A stretch of DNA of 64,000 bases. Source: Campanula takesimana (lineage: Eukaryota > Streptophyta > Magnoliopsida > Asterales > Campanulaceae). Position numbers and translations under genes: made by a program. How positions within the stretch are numbered: position 1 is the first letter of the stretch; each line of letters opens with the position of its first letter. The stretch is from positions 1-64,000 of the forward strand of contig JAOWBW010002226.1 in the NCBI GenBank assembly GCA_026119855.1, written 5' to 3'. This document shows positions 1-11,507 of this stretch, piece by piece. The notes beneath the pieces are model-generated. The model was not told the origin of the DNA and ran no database searches. It was given only the letters and a program-made list of their open reading frames with translations.

Positions 1-19
1 TCTTTGGTTAGATCTTGTT

Positions 20-1480
20 TGTTGGGTATGCCCACATATATCTCAGTTTTAATATTAGGTAGGATTTATTAGATTTGATTGATCCATCACCTAAGTTTTA
101 TTTCATGGACTTTAGACCCACATGTAAAAAGTATTTATACTTCATTTTTAGGTTGTCCATTGTTATAGAATAGGCTTAGAAATAGGGCAAGAAGATCAAG
201 TTTCAAGAAAAATCACTCAGTGAGTTTGAGCCGCGCTTATGCGCCTCCACGCGCCACGCGCCACGCGCCTCTACATTCGCGCCATGCGCCATTTAGAGCG
301 CGCGCATAAGGATTTCTTCATAAGATATGTTACGCGCCTCTGCGCCCCTTGATTTAAGCGCACGCTTACTGTGCGCCTATTGGCTCAATGCGCCTCTTGG
401 CTCAAACGCGCCTCAAAGAATTATTCAACACTCAGTGATTTATTGAAGACTCGAAGACTTGAAAAGAATTCAAAATTACGCCAATGATCCAACGGTGGAT
501 AAAAGATGCATATGCGCCTAATCTGTTGACACGTGTCCATAACGGTCACATTTATGTTGAGTGTCAAAATGGCCATAAAATAGCATGCTCCAATCAACGA
601 ACGACAGCTCATCTTATCCACAAGGATTTCCAAACGGCTAGTTTTTTGAAGTTCACTATAAATACCCCATAACTTCAACATTTTGAAGTTGCTGAGTTTT
701 GCTAAGAATTTCAAGAATTTCTCTCTCAAAGCATTTGTTGAAGATTTGAAGATTGCCTTCGTTTTTCCAGATTTCTCAAGAACATCTTCATACCTTCATC
801 CTTAGCCCAGATCTTCAAGCCTTAACACTTTAGTTTCTTGTGCTCTCCATCTCAAAGATCTAAAGAGCCTTGATACTAAGAACACACACGCACCTCTTTA
901 AGATTAATCATTTAGATTCATCTTTTAGAGATACACCGGTTATTGTTTTGGATTTGTTCTTTCATAGTAATAGATCTTGAGTTAGTGTATAAGCTCAAAC
1001 ATTGTAATTTGTAACACTCACTCATTATATAAGATCTCGATTAGAAATCCAAGACTAACCATCTTGGTAGAGGACGTAGATCTTTCATTGATCGAACCTC
1101 TCCAAATAGCTTGTGTTATTATCTTGTCATTTCTTTCAAGTTATTATTTTCACTCACTATTTGCTTGTTTACTCATTGTAGATTGATTGAACTGAATTGT
1201 GTTGTGTTGTTATATCATTTGCCTTAGTTCCTTATTTCACTCACTTTGAGCCAAAATACTTAGTGTGTGTGTTGCGCTCCCTTTATCACTTTGCGCCTAT
1301 TTTCATTACTAAATTCGCTGTGCATTTCACTCACTCACTTAGGCGCATTTCATAACGCTTACTTGATAAAGTGCGCATTCGCAATTGAGTTTTTCAAGGG
1401 TACGAAAAGAATTTTAAAACAGCTATTCACCCCCCCCCTCTAGCTATTTTTCATACCCTTGTTGCCCTTTGGGACCAACA
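20..1480 (+). repeat. 5' LTR of the SIRE-like element
   Basis: This 1461-bp direct repeat matches the 3' LTR at 12035-13497. By eye there are roughly a dozen substitutions plus a few short indels, so insertion was fairly recent. Most differences lie at about 230-430, where GCGCC words are dense, and several are C/T or G/A changes at CpG. A TATA box sits at 657-664. The LTR ends with a C-rich tract and CCAACA just before the PBS. Confidence 0.92.
657..664 (+). promoter_or_regulatory. TATA box of the 5' LTR promoter
   Basis: TATAAATA lies in the middle of the LTR, as expected at the U3/R boundary, and is conserved at 12674-12681 in the 3' LTR. Transcription would start about 30 bp downstream. 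The start site is inferred. Confidence 0.6.
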
Positions 1481-1482
1481 AG

Positions 1483-1494
1483 TGGTATCAGAGC
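1483..1494 (+). other. Primer binding site (initiator Met-tRNA)
   Basis: TGGTATCAGAGC lies two bases after the LTR end. It is the standard plant Copia PBS, complementary to the 3' end of tRNA-iMet, and primes minus-strand DNA synthesis. Confidence 0.9.
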
Positions 1495-1555
1495 AAAACA
1501 CCTTTATAAAACATTTTTCGTTTTTCAAGCTTAACAGCTTGGGTGCCGATTCTAA

Positions 1556-3977
1556 ATGGCAAACTCAAAACCTATGGCAACTGCAAACTACACTCACGTT
1601 CCGGTCTTTGATGAAGATCATTTTGACGTATGGAAATTCAGCATATTGACTCATCTCAACTCAATCGATGAAAGGCTCCATGACACCGTCGTTTATGGAC
1701 CTTATATTCCGATGAAGGCGAATCCAAATCCACGCACCAACGCTGCTCAACCTACTGTCCTAAAACCAAGGGAAGAATGGACCGAGGAAGAAATTAGAAG
1801 AGTCGCAAATGATGGCAAAGCAAGAAACATTCTTCTAAGCACTCTAAGCACGGCGATGAAACAACAAGTCATGCATTGTGCTACTGCAAATGAGCTATGG
1901 GATGCTATTGAAGAGCATATTGAAGGAGACACCGTTTGCAAGGAGAACAAGAAATACGAAGTTCAAAAGAGATTCAACAATTCTCTCAACTCCCCGGTGA
2001 AAACTTAAGGCAAACTTATGAACGCTACTGTGAAATTATCAATCTATGTATTTCACTTGGCATGAAGTTTACCAACAAAGATTTGAATGTAAATTTTCTA
2101 CAAGCTTTTGGATCAAGATACCTTCATAAATCTAGCGCTCTTGAAGACGCTGGAACTTTAGATGTTTGGACTTTAAGGAACCTATATGCAAATCTCAAGT
2201 TTACGAACTCAAACTCCAACGAATCAGTGAAACTGAAGGAAAGTCAAAATCTATGGCTATGATGGCGCACAGAGAAGCCGCGCCTACTCCTGCGCCTACA
2301 CCTGCGCCTGTACAAGATGAGAAAAGCTCCGATCCCAAAATTTCTACTTCTGAGCTATTAGACATGGATGATGAAGACTTCGCTTATATTGTGAAGAAAT
2401 TTCAAAAGTTCAGAAAATTCTCAAGACCCGGCTCAACCAACAAATTTCAAGGATCTACCAGCAAAGCTCCTCAAAAGTTTTCAAGGAGCAGTGATTCAAA
2501 AAGAAAAGAAGATCTTGTTTGTTTTAATTGCAGGAAACCCGGACATTTTGCATCAAGCTGCCCGATCCCCAAATTTGAATATATGCAGAAGAAGAGCAGC
2601 CATACTCCTAAATTCACTCCCAAGTTCACTCGACACAAGGGAATGGTTGCTGAAGAAGAAGCACCAGCAAATGAGCACAATACTTGGATTGAAACAGACT
2701 CCGATGAGAGCGATGAAGATTCCGATGATGGACTTGTTTGTTTGATGGCAAATGATGATGAAGTTGATGCTTATGATTCTGATGATGACTTCTCCAAGGA
2801 TGTTCCCGATATGAATGCCTTGAATAAACCTATCAAGAAATCTGCAGGTTTTCAAGAAGCGAAAAAGAAGAAAGGACCAACCATCAGCGAGCTCGTTGAA
2901 CAAGGATTTCTCACTCCGGCTCAAAACGATGGTGGATTGTTATTCTCACGATGTGATCTTGGAGCAAGGAACAAATTGAGAAAAGGAGCATACATTAGAC
3001 CACAGGTTGAACCAACTGCTCCAATCTCCAAAATCAATGATGAAGTGACTGCTGAACAAGAAAAATTGTTCAAGAAGGCTGAAAAGGTAATCACTAGATT
3101 TGATAGTATGAAGGAAGCTTTAGCACTATCATGTGATGAAATTTCCCAGCTTAAGACCGAGAAATCTCTACTTAAATATGAACTCACCCTCCTTAAGGAG
3201 CAGATAAAGAGCATGACTCCTCTTACTGTTAAAAACACTTTTCTAACAGAACAGAACTCACTTCTTAAAGTTCAAAACGATGAATTGGTTGCTCAAATTA
3301 CTGATCTTAAAAAGATTACAAATGAGTGGTCCAATTCTCGTGTCACTATGGAGAATATATTTGAGTCCCAAAAAGTCAGTGGTGATAAAAGTGGCTTGGG
3401 ATTCTCATCAACTAGTGACAACTTTAAATGTGATGTCTGTGCTGAAAGAGATAGTGAATTTACCAACCAACAAACTCTTGAAATTCCCAAGGAAAAACAT
3501 TCTAATTCAATGGGTAAAGGACATGAAAAAGTCAAGAGACAAACATTCCATTATGTCTACCCAACGAAGCAATTTGGGAAAGCTAATGGGAAAGATATAG
3601 CTACAGATGAACCATCTCCTAGCAAAATCATTCTTGAAAATAGGCGCGCTCCTTCTCCGAGTGCTCATTATGCGCCTAAGAGCCACGCGCCTCATCGCCG
3701 TGCGCCTCCTAGCCCTATGCGCCCTTCGAGAAAAAGCGCTCCAAAATTTCAAAAGAAAGATTTTGTTAAGTCTAGTTCATCTGACCCAAAGAAGAATGCC
3801 ATCCCCAAGAAAAGTAAAGAGTTTGTGAAAACTCACATGATTGGTGGCTTTCATCATTGTTCCATTTGTGATTGTTCAGGACACAAGGCCGTGGAATGCC
3901 TTTTGCGATTCACTCCCAATGCCAAAGGACGTAAAAATCCTAAGGTCAAGCAAGAGTGGGTTGTCAAAAGTTGCTAA
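1556..3977 (+). pseudogene. gag: gag of the SIRE-like element, broken by two frameshifts
   Basis: The capsid/nucleocapsid region is read in three successive frames: 1556 to about 1975, then to about 2200, then to a TAA at 3975-3977. Each change fits a one-base deletion. The first part starts at ATG 1556, 62 bp after the PBS, and looks like a Copia Gag N-terminus (DVWKFSILTHL). The long last part has a CCHC knuckle (CFNCRKPGHFASSC, near 2518-2559), an acidic Asp/Ser tract, a coiled-coil-like Lys/Glu/Leu stretch, and a second CCHC-like motif near the end (CSICDCSGHKAVEC, about 3858-3899). Ala-Pro pairs at 2280-2310 and 3645-3725 are encoded by the element's recurrent word GCGCCT. The stop at 3975 separates gag from pol. 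Confidence 0.85.
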
Positions 3978-4014
3978 CCCTAGGACCCAAAAGGAATAAA
4001 GGGGACCTGCTTAA

Positions 4015-7000
4015 ATGTCTATATTTCAGGTTCTTTGTTTCATGGCTGGATCTTCAAAAACTAGAAATTATGAATGGATTCTCGATAGTGGGTGTTCAAG
4101 ACACATGACTGGAGATGAATCCTTATTAGAAGATGTCCATGAAGAAAGAGGTCCCTCCGTAACATTTGGCGATAATAACAAAGGTCAAGTTGTAGCATAT
4201 GGAAAGCTCAAGAAAGACAAAGTGTGCATTGAAAGAGTCTCACTCGTGGAAGGGCTCAAGCACAACTTATTATCCATATCTCAATTCTGCGACAAAGGAT
4301 TAGAATGCCATTTTACTTCAACGCAATGTCTTATCAAGAATGGCAAAACTGGAGCTATCTTACTCACGGGATATCGTAAGACAAATATTTATATTATTGA
4401 TTTTCATAGTATGAACTCTAGTACTAATCTTTGTTTTGTAGCAAAAAGTGTGAACGAAAATAGTTGGCTGTGGCACAAGCGCTTAAGTCACTTGAACTTC
4501 AAGTATCTATCTAAACTCAGCAGGAATAATATTGTCAAAGGACTTCCCAAAGTTGCTGATCATCATGACAAAAAGTGCGCCGCATGTCAACTTGGCAAAC
4601 AACCGAAGCAGTCATTTTCAAGCAAGTCAAATCCTTCAACTACAAGATGTTTGCAACTGCTTCACATTGATCTATTTGGACCAGTTTCCACCGCAAGCAT
4701 TCGTAGAAACAAGTATACTCTAGTTGTGGTGGATGATTATTCAAGATATACATGGGTAGAGATGATGATTACAAAAGATGATTGTTATGATATTCTCACT
4801 ACCTTATTTCGACTGCTCCAAACCCAAAAAGAAGATGACATCGTTAGTGTTCGATCCGACAATGGAACAGAATTCAAAAATAACGGTGTTGCTCGATATT
4901 GTGAAGATCATGGGATAGATCACAACTTTTCAACCGCCGGAGTTCCTCAACAAAATGGCGTCGTTGAACGAAAGAATAGAACGTTGATTGAAGCGGGAAA
5001 GACGATGATAGCTGAAGCTAAATTGCCTAAGTACTTTTGGGAAGAAGCTATCAACACTGCATGTTTTACTCAAAATCGTTCCCTCATCAACAAACTTCAC
5101 AACAAGACTCCGTATGAACTTTGGCGTGGTAGAACTCCCAACATTGCATTCTTCAAGATCTTTGGTTGCAAATGCTATATCCTCTACAACGGAAACGAAC
5201 ATAGAGGTAAATTCGATGCCAAAGCCGACGAAGGTATTTTTGTTGGGTATGCCAAACACTCTAAAGCTTTTCGTGTTTTCAATAGAACTACATTAGTGAT
5301 AGTTGAATCTGTACATGTTACTTTTGATGAACATTCTCTCCTTGAGCCACATTTGGCTCCAAATGTTGCTGATGATTCTATTGAGTTAAATGATACAGGT
5401 GCTCCTATTTACGTTGCGCCCACTCAAGATCAGAATCTATCAACACAAGGAAATCCATCTACATCAAATGCGCCTAATTCAATGTATTATGCGCCTGGTG
5501 AATCCTCTATTGCGCCTCACTCAAATGATGCGCCTCATGATTCCTCTTACGCGCCTATTTCTACTGCTGCATCTGGTGTAAACCCAAATTTCAATTCTGA
5601 GCCAGTTCAACCCCTAAATTTCAATGACTTTGAATCTGGTGAAGAGGTACCAATTGAAGATCTTCAAGTTTCTACGACTCAACCTAACTTACCTCCTGAA
5701 ATTCGTGAAGTTAGAGGTCACCCAATTGCTAATATCATCGGTGATCTACAAGTTGGTGTTCGTACAAGGAGAGCTACAAACTTTGATGCTTACACTGCTT
5801 TTATCTCTCAAATTGAACCGAAGAAGGCTGATGAAGCGCTCCAAGATCCTAATTGGGTTATTGCAATGCAAGAAGAACTCAATCAATTTGAACGATGTAA
5901 GGTTTGGACTCTTGTTCCAAGACCAAATGATCAAGGAGTGATTGGTACGAAATGGGTGTTCAGGAACAAGATGGATGAGAATGGAACCATCACGAGAAAC
6001 AAAGCAAGATTGGTTGCACAAGGCTATAGGCAAGAAGAAGGAATTGATTACGATGAAACTTTTGCGCCCGTAGCAAGACTTGAAGCTATCAGATTATTTC
6101 TAGCTTACGCCGCTCACAAGAACTTCAAGTTATATCAAATGGATGTGAAGAGCGCGTTTCTAAATGGTGAACTCCAAGAACAAGTCTATGTTGCTCAACC
6201 ACCTGGGTTTGAAGATTCACAATTTCCAAATCATGTGTACAAACTCCAGAAAGCTTTGTATGGACTCAAACAAGCACCAAGAGCATGGTATGATACACTA
6301 TCCAAGTTTCTCATCGAAAAAGGCTTCACTCGCGGTAAAATCGATACAACTCTTTTCATTGCCAAACATAATGGTCATAAATTACTTGTTCAAATTTATG
6401 TTGATGATATTATATTTGGCTCTACTAATGAATTGTTGTGCAAGCGTTTTGAGAAACTAATGAAGAGCAAGTTTGAAATGAGCATGATGGGAGAACTCAC
6501 ATTCTTCCTCGGGCTTCAAATCAAGCAAATGAGTGAAGGCATTTTTATCAACCAATCCAAATACACAAAGGACTTAATCAAGAAGTTTGGACTTGAGAAC
6601 GCTAAATCATACGATACTCCAATGGCCACCGGCAACAAACTCGACAAAGATCTAAAAGGTAAACGTGTTGATCAAACGCTCTATCGAGGTATGATTGGCT
6701 CACTCCTTTATCTTACTGCTAGCAGGCCCGATATTATGTTTAGTGTTTGTGTTTGTGCTCGTTATCAATCCGACCCTAGAGAAGCACACTTAATTGCTGT
6801 GAAACGTATTATAAGATATCTCTCTGGCACTGTTAACCTTGGACTTTGGTACACCAAAGATTCGAACTTTAAACTTGTAGGTTACTCAGATGCGGATTAT
6901 GCAGCGTGCACAATTGATAGGAAAAGCACAAGTGGCACTTGTCATTTCCTCGGATATAGACTTGTGTCATGGGCGAGTAAGAAACAAGCTTCAGTATCTG

Positions 7001-7341
7001 TCTCAACAACCGAAGCCGAATATATCGCTGCGGGAAGTTGTTGTTGTCAAATACTCTGGATGAAGCAGCAATTGGTGGACTATGATATCATCGAAGAAAA
7101 TTGTCCCATCTACTGCGACAATACATCAACAATTGCGGTTTCTGAAAATCCTGTCATGCACTCAAAGACCAAGCACATCGACATCAAATATCACTTCCTC
7201 AAAGACCACGTGGAAAAAGGCAATATTCATTTGGAACACGTGGGAACCGACTATCAAATCGCCGACATTCTAACTAAAGCACTTGACGCGAAACGGTTCA
7301 TGTTTTTGAGAGGTGAAATGGGTATGCTTGAACTCAACTAA
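4015..7341 (+). CDS. pol: Copia pol polyprotein (protease, integrase, RT, RNase H), intact
   Basis: This 1108-residue open frame holds all Copia pol domains in order. The aspartic protease has DSGCSRHMTG near residues 24-33. The GAG-pre-integrase region has the HKRLSHLN and CAACQLGK zinc-binding motifs near 155-195. The integrase core, about 215-370, keeps its Asp-Asp-Glu residues (HIDLFGP, VRSDNGTEF, VVERKNRT). Reverse transcriptase, about 610-850, has YVDDIIFGS near 795. RNase H follows from about 950 (GYSDADYAAC, STTEAEYIAA) to the end. Between integrase and RT, residues about 455-530, an Ala-Pro-rich linker is again encoded by GCGCCT. No premature stop was seen. ATG 4015 is the first in frame, 38 bp after the gag stop and in another frame, so how pol is expressed is unclear. 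Confidence 0.93.
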   Translation: MSIFQVLCFMAGSSKTRNYEWILDSGCSRHMTGDESLLEDVHEERGPSVTFGDNNKGQVVAYGKLKKDKVCIERVSLVEGLKHNLLSISQFCDKGLECHFTSTQCLIKNGKTGAILLTGYRKTNIYIIDFHSMNSSTNLCFVAKSVNENSWLWHKRLSHLNFKYLSKLSRNNIVKGLPKVADHHDKKCAACQLGKQPKQSFSSKSNPSTTRCLQLLHIDLFGPVSTASIRRNKYTLVVVDDYSRYTWVEMMITKDDCYDILTTLFRLLQTQKEDDIVSVRSDNGTEFKNNGVARYCEDHGIDHNFSTAGVPQQNGVVERKNRTLIEAGKTMIAEAKLPKYFWEEAINTACFTQNRSLINKLHNKTPYELWRGRTPNIAFFKIFGCKCYILYNGNEHRGKFDAKADEGIFVGYAKHSKAFRVFNRTTLVIVESVHVTFDEHSLLEPHLAPNVADDSIELNDTGAPIYVAPTQDQNLSTQGNPSTSNAPNSMYYAPGESSIAPHSNDAPHDSSYAPISTAASGVNPNFNSEPVQPLNFNDFESGEEVPIEDLQVSTTQPNLPPEIREVRGHPIANIIGDLQVGVRTRRATNFDAYTAFISQIEPKKADEALQDPNWVIAMQEELNQFERCKVWTLVPRPNDQGVIGTKWVFRNKMDENGTITRNKARLVAQGYRQEEGIDYDETFAPVARLEAIRLFLAYAAHKNFKLYQMDVKSAFLNGELQEQVYVAQPPGFEDSQFPNHVYKLQKALYGLKQAPRAWYDTLSKFLIEKGFTRGKIDTTLFIAKHNGHKLLVQIYVDDIIFGSTNELLCKRFEKLMKSKFEMSMMGELTFFLGLQIKQMSEGIFINQSKYTKDLIKKFGLENAKSYDTPMATGNKLDKDLKGKRVDQTLYRGMIGSLLYLTASRPDIMFSVCVCARYQSDPREAHLIAVKRIIRYLSGTVNLGLWYTKDSNFKLVGYSDADYAACTIDRKSTSGTCHFLGYRLVSWASKKQASVSVSTTEAEYIAAGSCCCQILWMKQQLVDYDIIEENCPIYCDNTSTIAVSENPVMHSKTKHIDIKYHFLKDHVEKGNIHLEHVGTDYQIADILTKALDAKRFMFLRGEMGMLELN

Positions 7342-8160
7342 ATTCAATATAGTTTTGTCAATACTAATGATTTTATGTTGTGTTGAGTTATGAGTATATT
7401 AGGTACAAATGATTAAATCAATTTTTCAAAAGTTTCAAGGAAATTATGCGCCATCTATGCGCCTTACTAACTGCGCGCCCATCTCTCGTTTTCTGCGCGC
7501 ACAATATCTGCGCGCCTATCAATTCATGCGCGCGCTCAACCATCTTTGCGCGCCTTGATGTGTAATGCGCCTTGATGAATAATGCGCCTAGATGAGTATG
7601 CGCCTTGCTGAAGTAATGCGCCTCTTCATGCGCGCATTAACTATTGCGGCTCAATCATTTCTCAAAATTCAATTTCAATGATTGAACGTAATAAATACAC
7701 AAGTACCAGGTATGTTCATTCTGTTCATTTATTATAGGAATCTATGTCTTTTGACATTCCTTTAATTGTTCAAGGGTACTTGTGCAATTAAAATTTTCCC
7801 TCGTTTTACGCTCTTCGAAAAATTTTATTTTCTGGGATATATTTCTTGCACCCCAAACTTACACCAAAATAGATGTTTTTGGTGTTTGTGCAAAAATTAG
7901 TCAAAATTGCTCATACACTTAAAGGGAAAGTGGAGCAGTTTTTCAAAAACCTAAATGTCACATCATGACACTTTAGGTCATTCAGCCATTAATGCCCTTC
8001 AAATCCCAAAAATCCCTCATTAATGAATGTCCTTTTTGTCATGATGAGCCGCCATTTTCAAAATCCCTCATAAATGCAATCCTTTCAACTTCCCATCTTT
8101 TTAAATTTTTGACTGTTTTTTTTTTTTTTTCCATATCAGTGCAAGTTTTTAATCCTAACC
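7342..8160 (+). other. Non-coding spacer between pol and the 3' gene, with a GCGCC-word cluster
   Basis: No coding frame is evident. From 7447 to about 7650 there are roughly a dozen words of the type TGCGCCT or TGCGCGC. From 7850 to 8160 the sequence is AT-rich, with short inverted words (TGTCACATCATGACA near 7956) and a repeated CCCTCATTAATGAATG-like phrase. It lies just upstream of a possible TATA box and may be the promoter region of the 3' gene. Confidence 0.6.
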
Positions 8161-8168
8161 TATAAAAA
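8161..8168 (+). promoter_or_regulatory. Candidate internal promoter (TATA box) for the 3' gene
   Basis: TATAAAAA at 8161 is followed by a long CT-rich leader (about 8180-8280, like plant Y-patch leaders) and by an ATG at 8303 that opens a short first exon. The arrangement looks like an ordinary plant gene promoter inside the retrotransposon. Promoter activity is inferred only. Confidence 0.4.
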
Positions 8169-8302
8169 CACATCAACACCTTACTCCCTCCTACCTACTC
8201 TATTTCTCTCTCTCTCCCCGTCTCACTCCCTCTCTCCCAGACTCGTCTCTCTCTCTTCATCTTCATTTTTCTTCTTCATTTTACATTCATATATATAAGT
8301 TT

Positions 8303-11300
8303 ATGGGTCCTAAGAAAGCATCAACATCTACACAAGACGATATGGTATGAATTCTCAACCTTTAATCTCCTTATATTTCTGTTTTTTTTCGTCATTTTCA
8401 GTGATGTTTTTCGTTTTTTTTTAAAACCCGGATTCATTTTCTTTGATTTCTCTTGATTCGAAGATCCGTTTTCTATATCGTTTGTTGGGTTGTGTTCTAT
8501 TCTTGATTTCGAATCTTTTAAAACCAACATTTTAACGATCAATGCTCTGTTTGTTACAAATCTGAGTTTTTGTTTTCAAAATTTTTCAAAATTTTCGGGC
8601 ATTCTTTTGATCATTGTGCTTTCATTATTGATTTGTTCTTATTTTTGTTTGCATATTTAGATTCCTTGTCGTCATGCGGTCATTTTGATATATTATTTGT
8701 CTAGTTTGGTGAAGTTTCATGATTTTCGTGTTCTTGGTGTTCTTCGAGCATTCAAGGGTCGTTCTTCGTGTTCTTCGTCATTTATGCATGTTTTGGTCTC
8801 TAAAAATTTTCTAACTTGTTTTCGAAAATTTGAACTTTTTGATTTTCATTTCTTTCATTTGAATGCTTGTTGTTTGTTTTTCTTTCTAAGTAAAAATTTT
8901 CACGTCATGCGCCTATGTACTTCTTTATGCGCCTATTTTTTATGCGCCTGAATGATTTATGCGCCTCTACTTGTATATGCGCTTAAATCATTCTGCGCCT
9001 AAAAACCTTATGCGCCTAACTTCGTACTTAGTCAAATTTCGTTGTTTTAATTTTTCCTTAGTATTCACATAGAACCATATTATGCGCCTTGTAACTCTAT
9101 GCGCCTTCAATATTTTATGCGCCTAATTCAATCATGCGCCTTGATTCTCTATAATTTTGTGCGCCTGTTTCAATTATGCGCCTATATATTTCATGCGCCT
9201 ATGTTACTTTGATCATTTTATGTTTCTATGCGCCTATATCACTTCTAACATCAATCATTTTTTTCAGGACCTTGCAAATTTCAAACTTGAAGAAACTCTT
9301 GATCTATTGGAGTTATCTGGTGAAGTGATGGGAAGAGAAATAATAGAGACTCTGCGCGTCGCTGGTCTGCTCCCTTTATTCACCATGGACCAAGATTTCT
9401 TCTCTGCGCTCCTCGTGGATGAGTTCTTCTCCACTGCTGTTCTAGTGGAAATTGACGTAAATGGGCGCACTCACTACCGGATTGAGGCGCGCGTTCAAAA
9501 TGTTGACGTCCATATTTCATCATCTGTGATTCGACATTTGCTTGGTTTTCCATCTACCGGTGAAGATCGCATTATTGGGCGCCCGATGACTTACTCAGTT
9601 GATGATCAGAACAAGATGGCTGCCTCACTTCTAAATATTCCCACGCTTCAAAACAATATCAAAAACACCGAAATTCGAGATGGTGGAGAACTCTTGACTC
9701 ACATCGCTCACTTGGTGGGAACTTCAATAGTGTTCAAAACTGGGAACGTAAACCGATTCACGGTTGAACAATGGGAATACACAGCTGCTATCATGGCCAA
9801 GGAGAAGCTTCACTGGCCTCATATTCTGTTCAAGACTCTGCGTGAGCAAATTGATAAATTTGTGAAGAACAAAAGTGATGGAAAGACCCGATTCCGCTCA
9901 CACTGCCTTATTCTCACAAAACTTTTTCTAACTTACCCTGAGTTAGTTAAGTTTTTGAATGAGAATCCGGAGTACAAGATCAACGATGTTCCAATGTTTG
10001 GTAAAGCTAGTTTGGACCTCAAGAAGCGCAGGAAGAAGCCCACAAAGCGCGCAAAAGGAATTCAAATCAAGACTGTTGAAGGCTTAGTTGATGAAGACAC
10101 TGAGTCAGATAATGCGCCTGTCCTTAAAAGCGCACCTTTATTAAAGAGTGCAGTGAAGGCAAGCGCTAGACAAAGCGCAGATCCCGTACCAGGCGCAAAT
10201 AAAAGCAAAGGCAAACGGGTAGTTGATGACCCTCCTGCGCCTGTCAAACGCATTAGATTTGAAACTGATGAAGAGCGAGATCTGAGGCTAGCGCAGGAAG
10301 CCAGCAGGCTTGAGGCTCAAAGAAAAAGAGATGAAGATTTTCTAGCCAAACAAGCTGCTGAGTCAGAAAAGTTAGAGCGCATGAAAGGCGCCGGATCAAG
10401 CGCAGATATTGAGAAAGGGCCTTCTGTTTCCGCGCCTTCCCAGCGCGCTCCTTCTCAACGCGCCCCCACTCCTCGTGCGCCCTCATTCAAATTTCAACCT
10501 TCCAATATGTCAAGGGTACAACTCCTCTCTGATTTCTTCGGCGATGACATTTCAGACATTGAGGAACCCGTTCAGGGGAGCAAGAGACCATCCCTCAGCG
10601 CACTCCTTCTCCAGTTGCGCCTCCACCTGGACCAGATCCGATCTCAACAGAAACTTTTGATGTTGAAACAGTTGTTGTTGAAACTGTTGAAATTGAAACT
10701 GAAGATGAATTTGAGTCTCCTACTCATTCACCTCCTCCTGCGCCTCCATCTCCTTCTGCGCCCCTTCAAGATTCTGCGCCCCTTCAAGATGATGCGCCAC
10801 TCTCTACCCCTGCGCCTCCTCCGTCTGCTCCTGATTTGAGCGAGGTACTTTCCATTCTTCATTATTTACAGCAGGGGCAAGAAAACTTAGAGCAGGGACA
10901 GGCGCATATAAAGTCTCAATTTGAGCTTCTTACTTCCTTACTCACTGATCAATCTGAAGAGATTGCTGCCATTAAGGGGGAGATGAACTCTCTCAAGGCC
11001 AAACTTTCTGCTCCTTCTCCTCCTCCGGCGCAGACTCAGGTTCAAGCTCATACTGACCAGGCGCAAACCACCGCTTCTGCGCCTACGTTCATACCTCAAT
11101 CTGCTGCGTCTCAATCAAATATGAATGTGCTTGTATCTAAGTTGGATGTCCTGAAAGAGTTGGTCGTCACTCATTTCACTGCCGCTCACTCAAGCTCTGA
11201 CAGACGCGCCGAACATATTTCTTCAGATATTATCACGGCTCAGAATGCCATTGAAGCTCACATTCAAATCCTAGAAGAAAATATTTCACAGCAGCAGCAA

Positions 11301-11507
11301 ATCACTCAGCGTTCCATTGATGAATACCAAAACATCAATGTGAATCACTTGAGTTATATTAGAGACGGTATTACTGCTACTCACTCCAGTGTCACGGACA
11401 CTCAAGGGTTAGCGAACCGTAGTCATCAGCTCGCAAAGCAAATTCAGCGTTCTGTTTCAGAGATCGTTGAAGGATTGAAGGAAGATGATGCGCCTCCCAA
11501 CCCTTAG
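8303..11507 (+). CDS. Third (env-position) gene of the SIRE-like element, one predicted intron, one frameshift
   Basis: Exon 1 is predicted at 8303-8344 (ATG GGT CCT..., 14 codons), followed by a GT-AG intron at 8345-9267 with a T-rich acceptor. Exon 2 starts with GAC at 9268 in the same phase and stays open to about 10600. There the sensible reading moves by one base into the frame that ends at the TAG at 11505-11507. The N-terminal 200 residues of exon 2 form a globular, helix-rich domain (ISSSVIRHLLGFPSTGED; FRSHCLILTKLFLTYPE) resembling the 'putative plant transposon protein' family. A basic stretch (KKRRKKPTKRAK), Ala-Pro-rich tracts encoded by GCGCCT, and Gln/Glu coiled-coil-like segments near 10840-11000 and 11200-11500 follow. 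No signal peptide or clear transmembrane helix is seen, so 'envelope' describes position only. The function is unknown. Confidence 0.65.
8907..9232 (+). repeat. TGCGCCT word array inside the predicted intron
   Basis: About 14 exact TGCGCCT words, mostly preceded by TA, lie in some 330 bp, separated by unrelated AT-rich spacers of irregular length (about 10-70 bp). It is therefore a dispersed word and not a tandem repeat. It ends just before the splice acceptor at 9267. Confidence 0.85.

Noticed and set aside
421..729. Reverse-strand open frame of about 100 codons in the 5' LTR, repeated at 12534-12746
   Set aside because: It lies over the LTR promoter, is broken in the other LTR by small indels and has no protein-like features; it is a by-product of the LTR sequence.
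9157..9267. Using the upstream in-frame GTG at 9157 as start of the 3' gene
   Set aside because: This stretch is dense with TGCGCCT words and ends at a good splice acceptor. The ATG exon at 8303-8344 with a matched phase is the better model.
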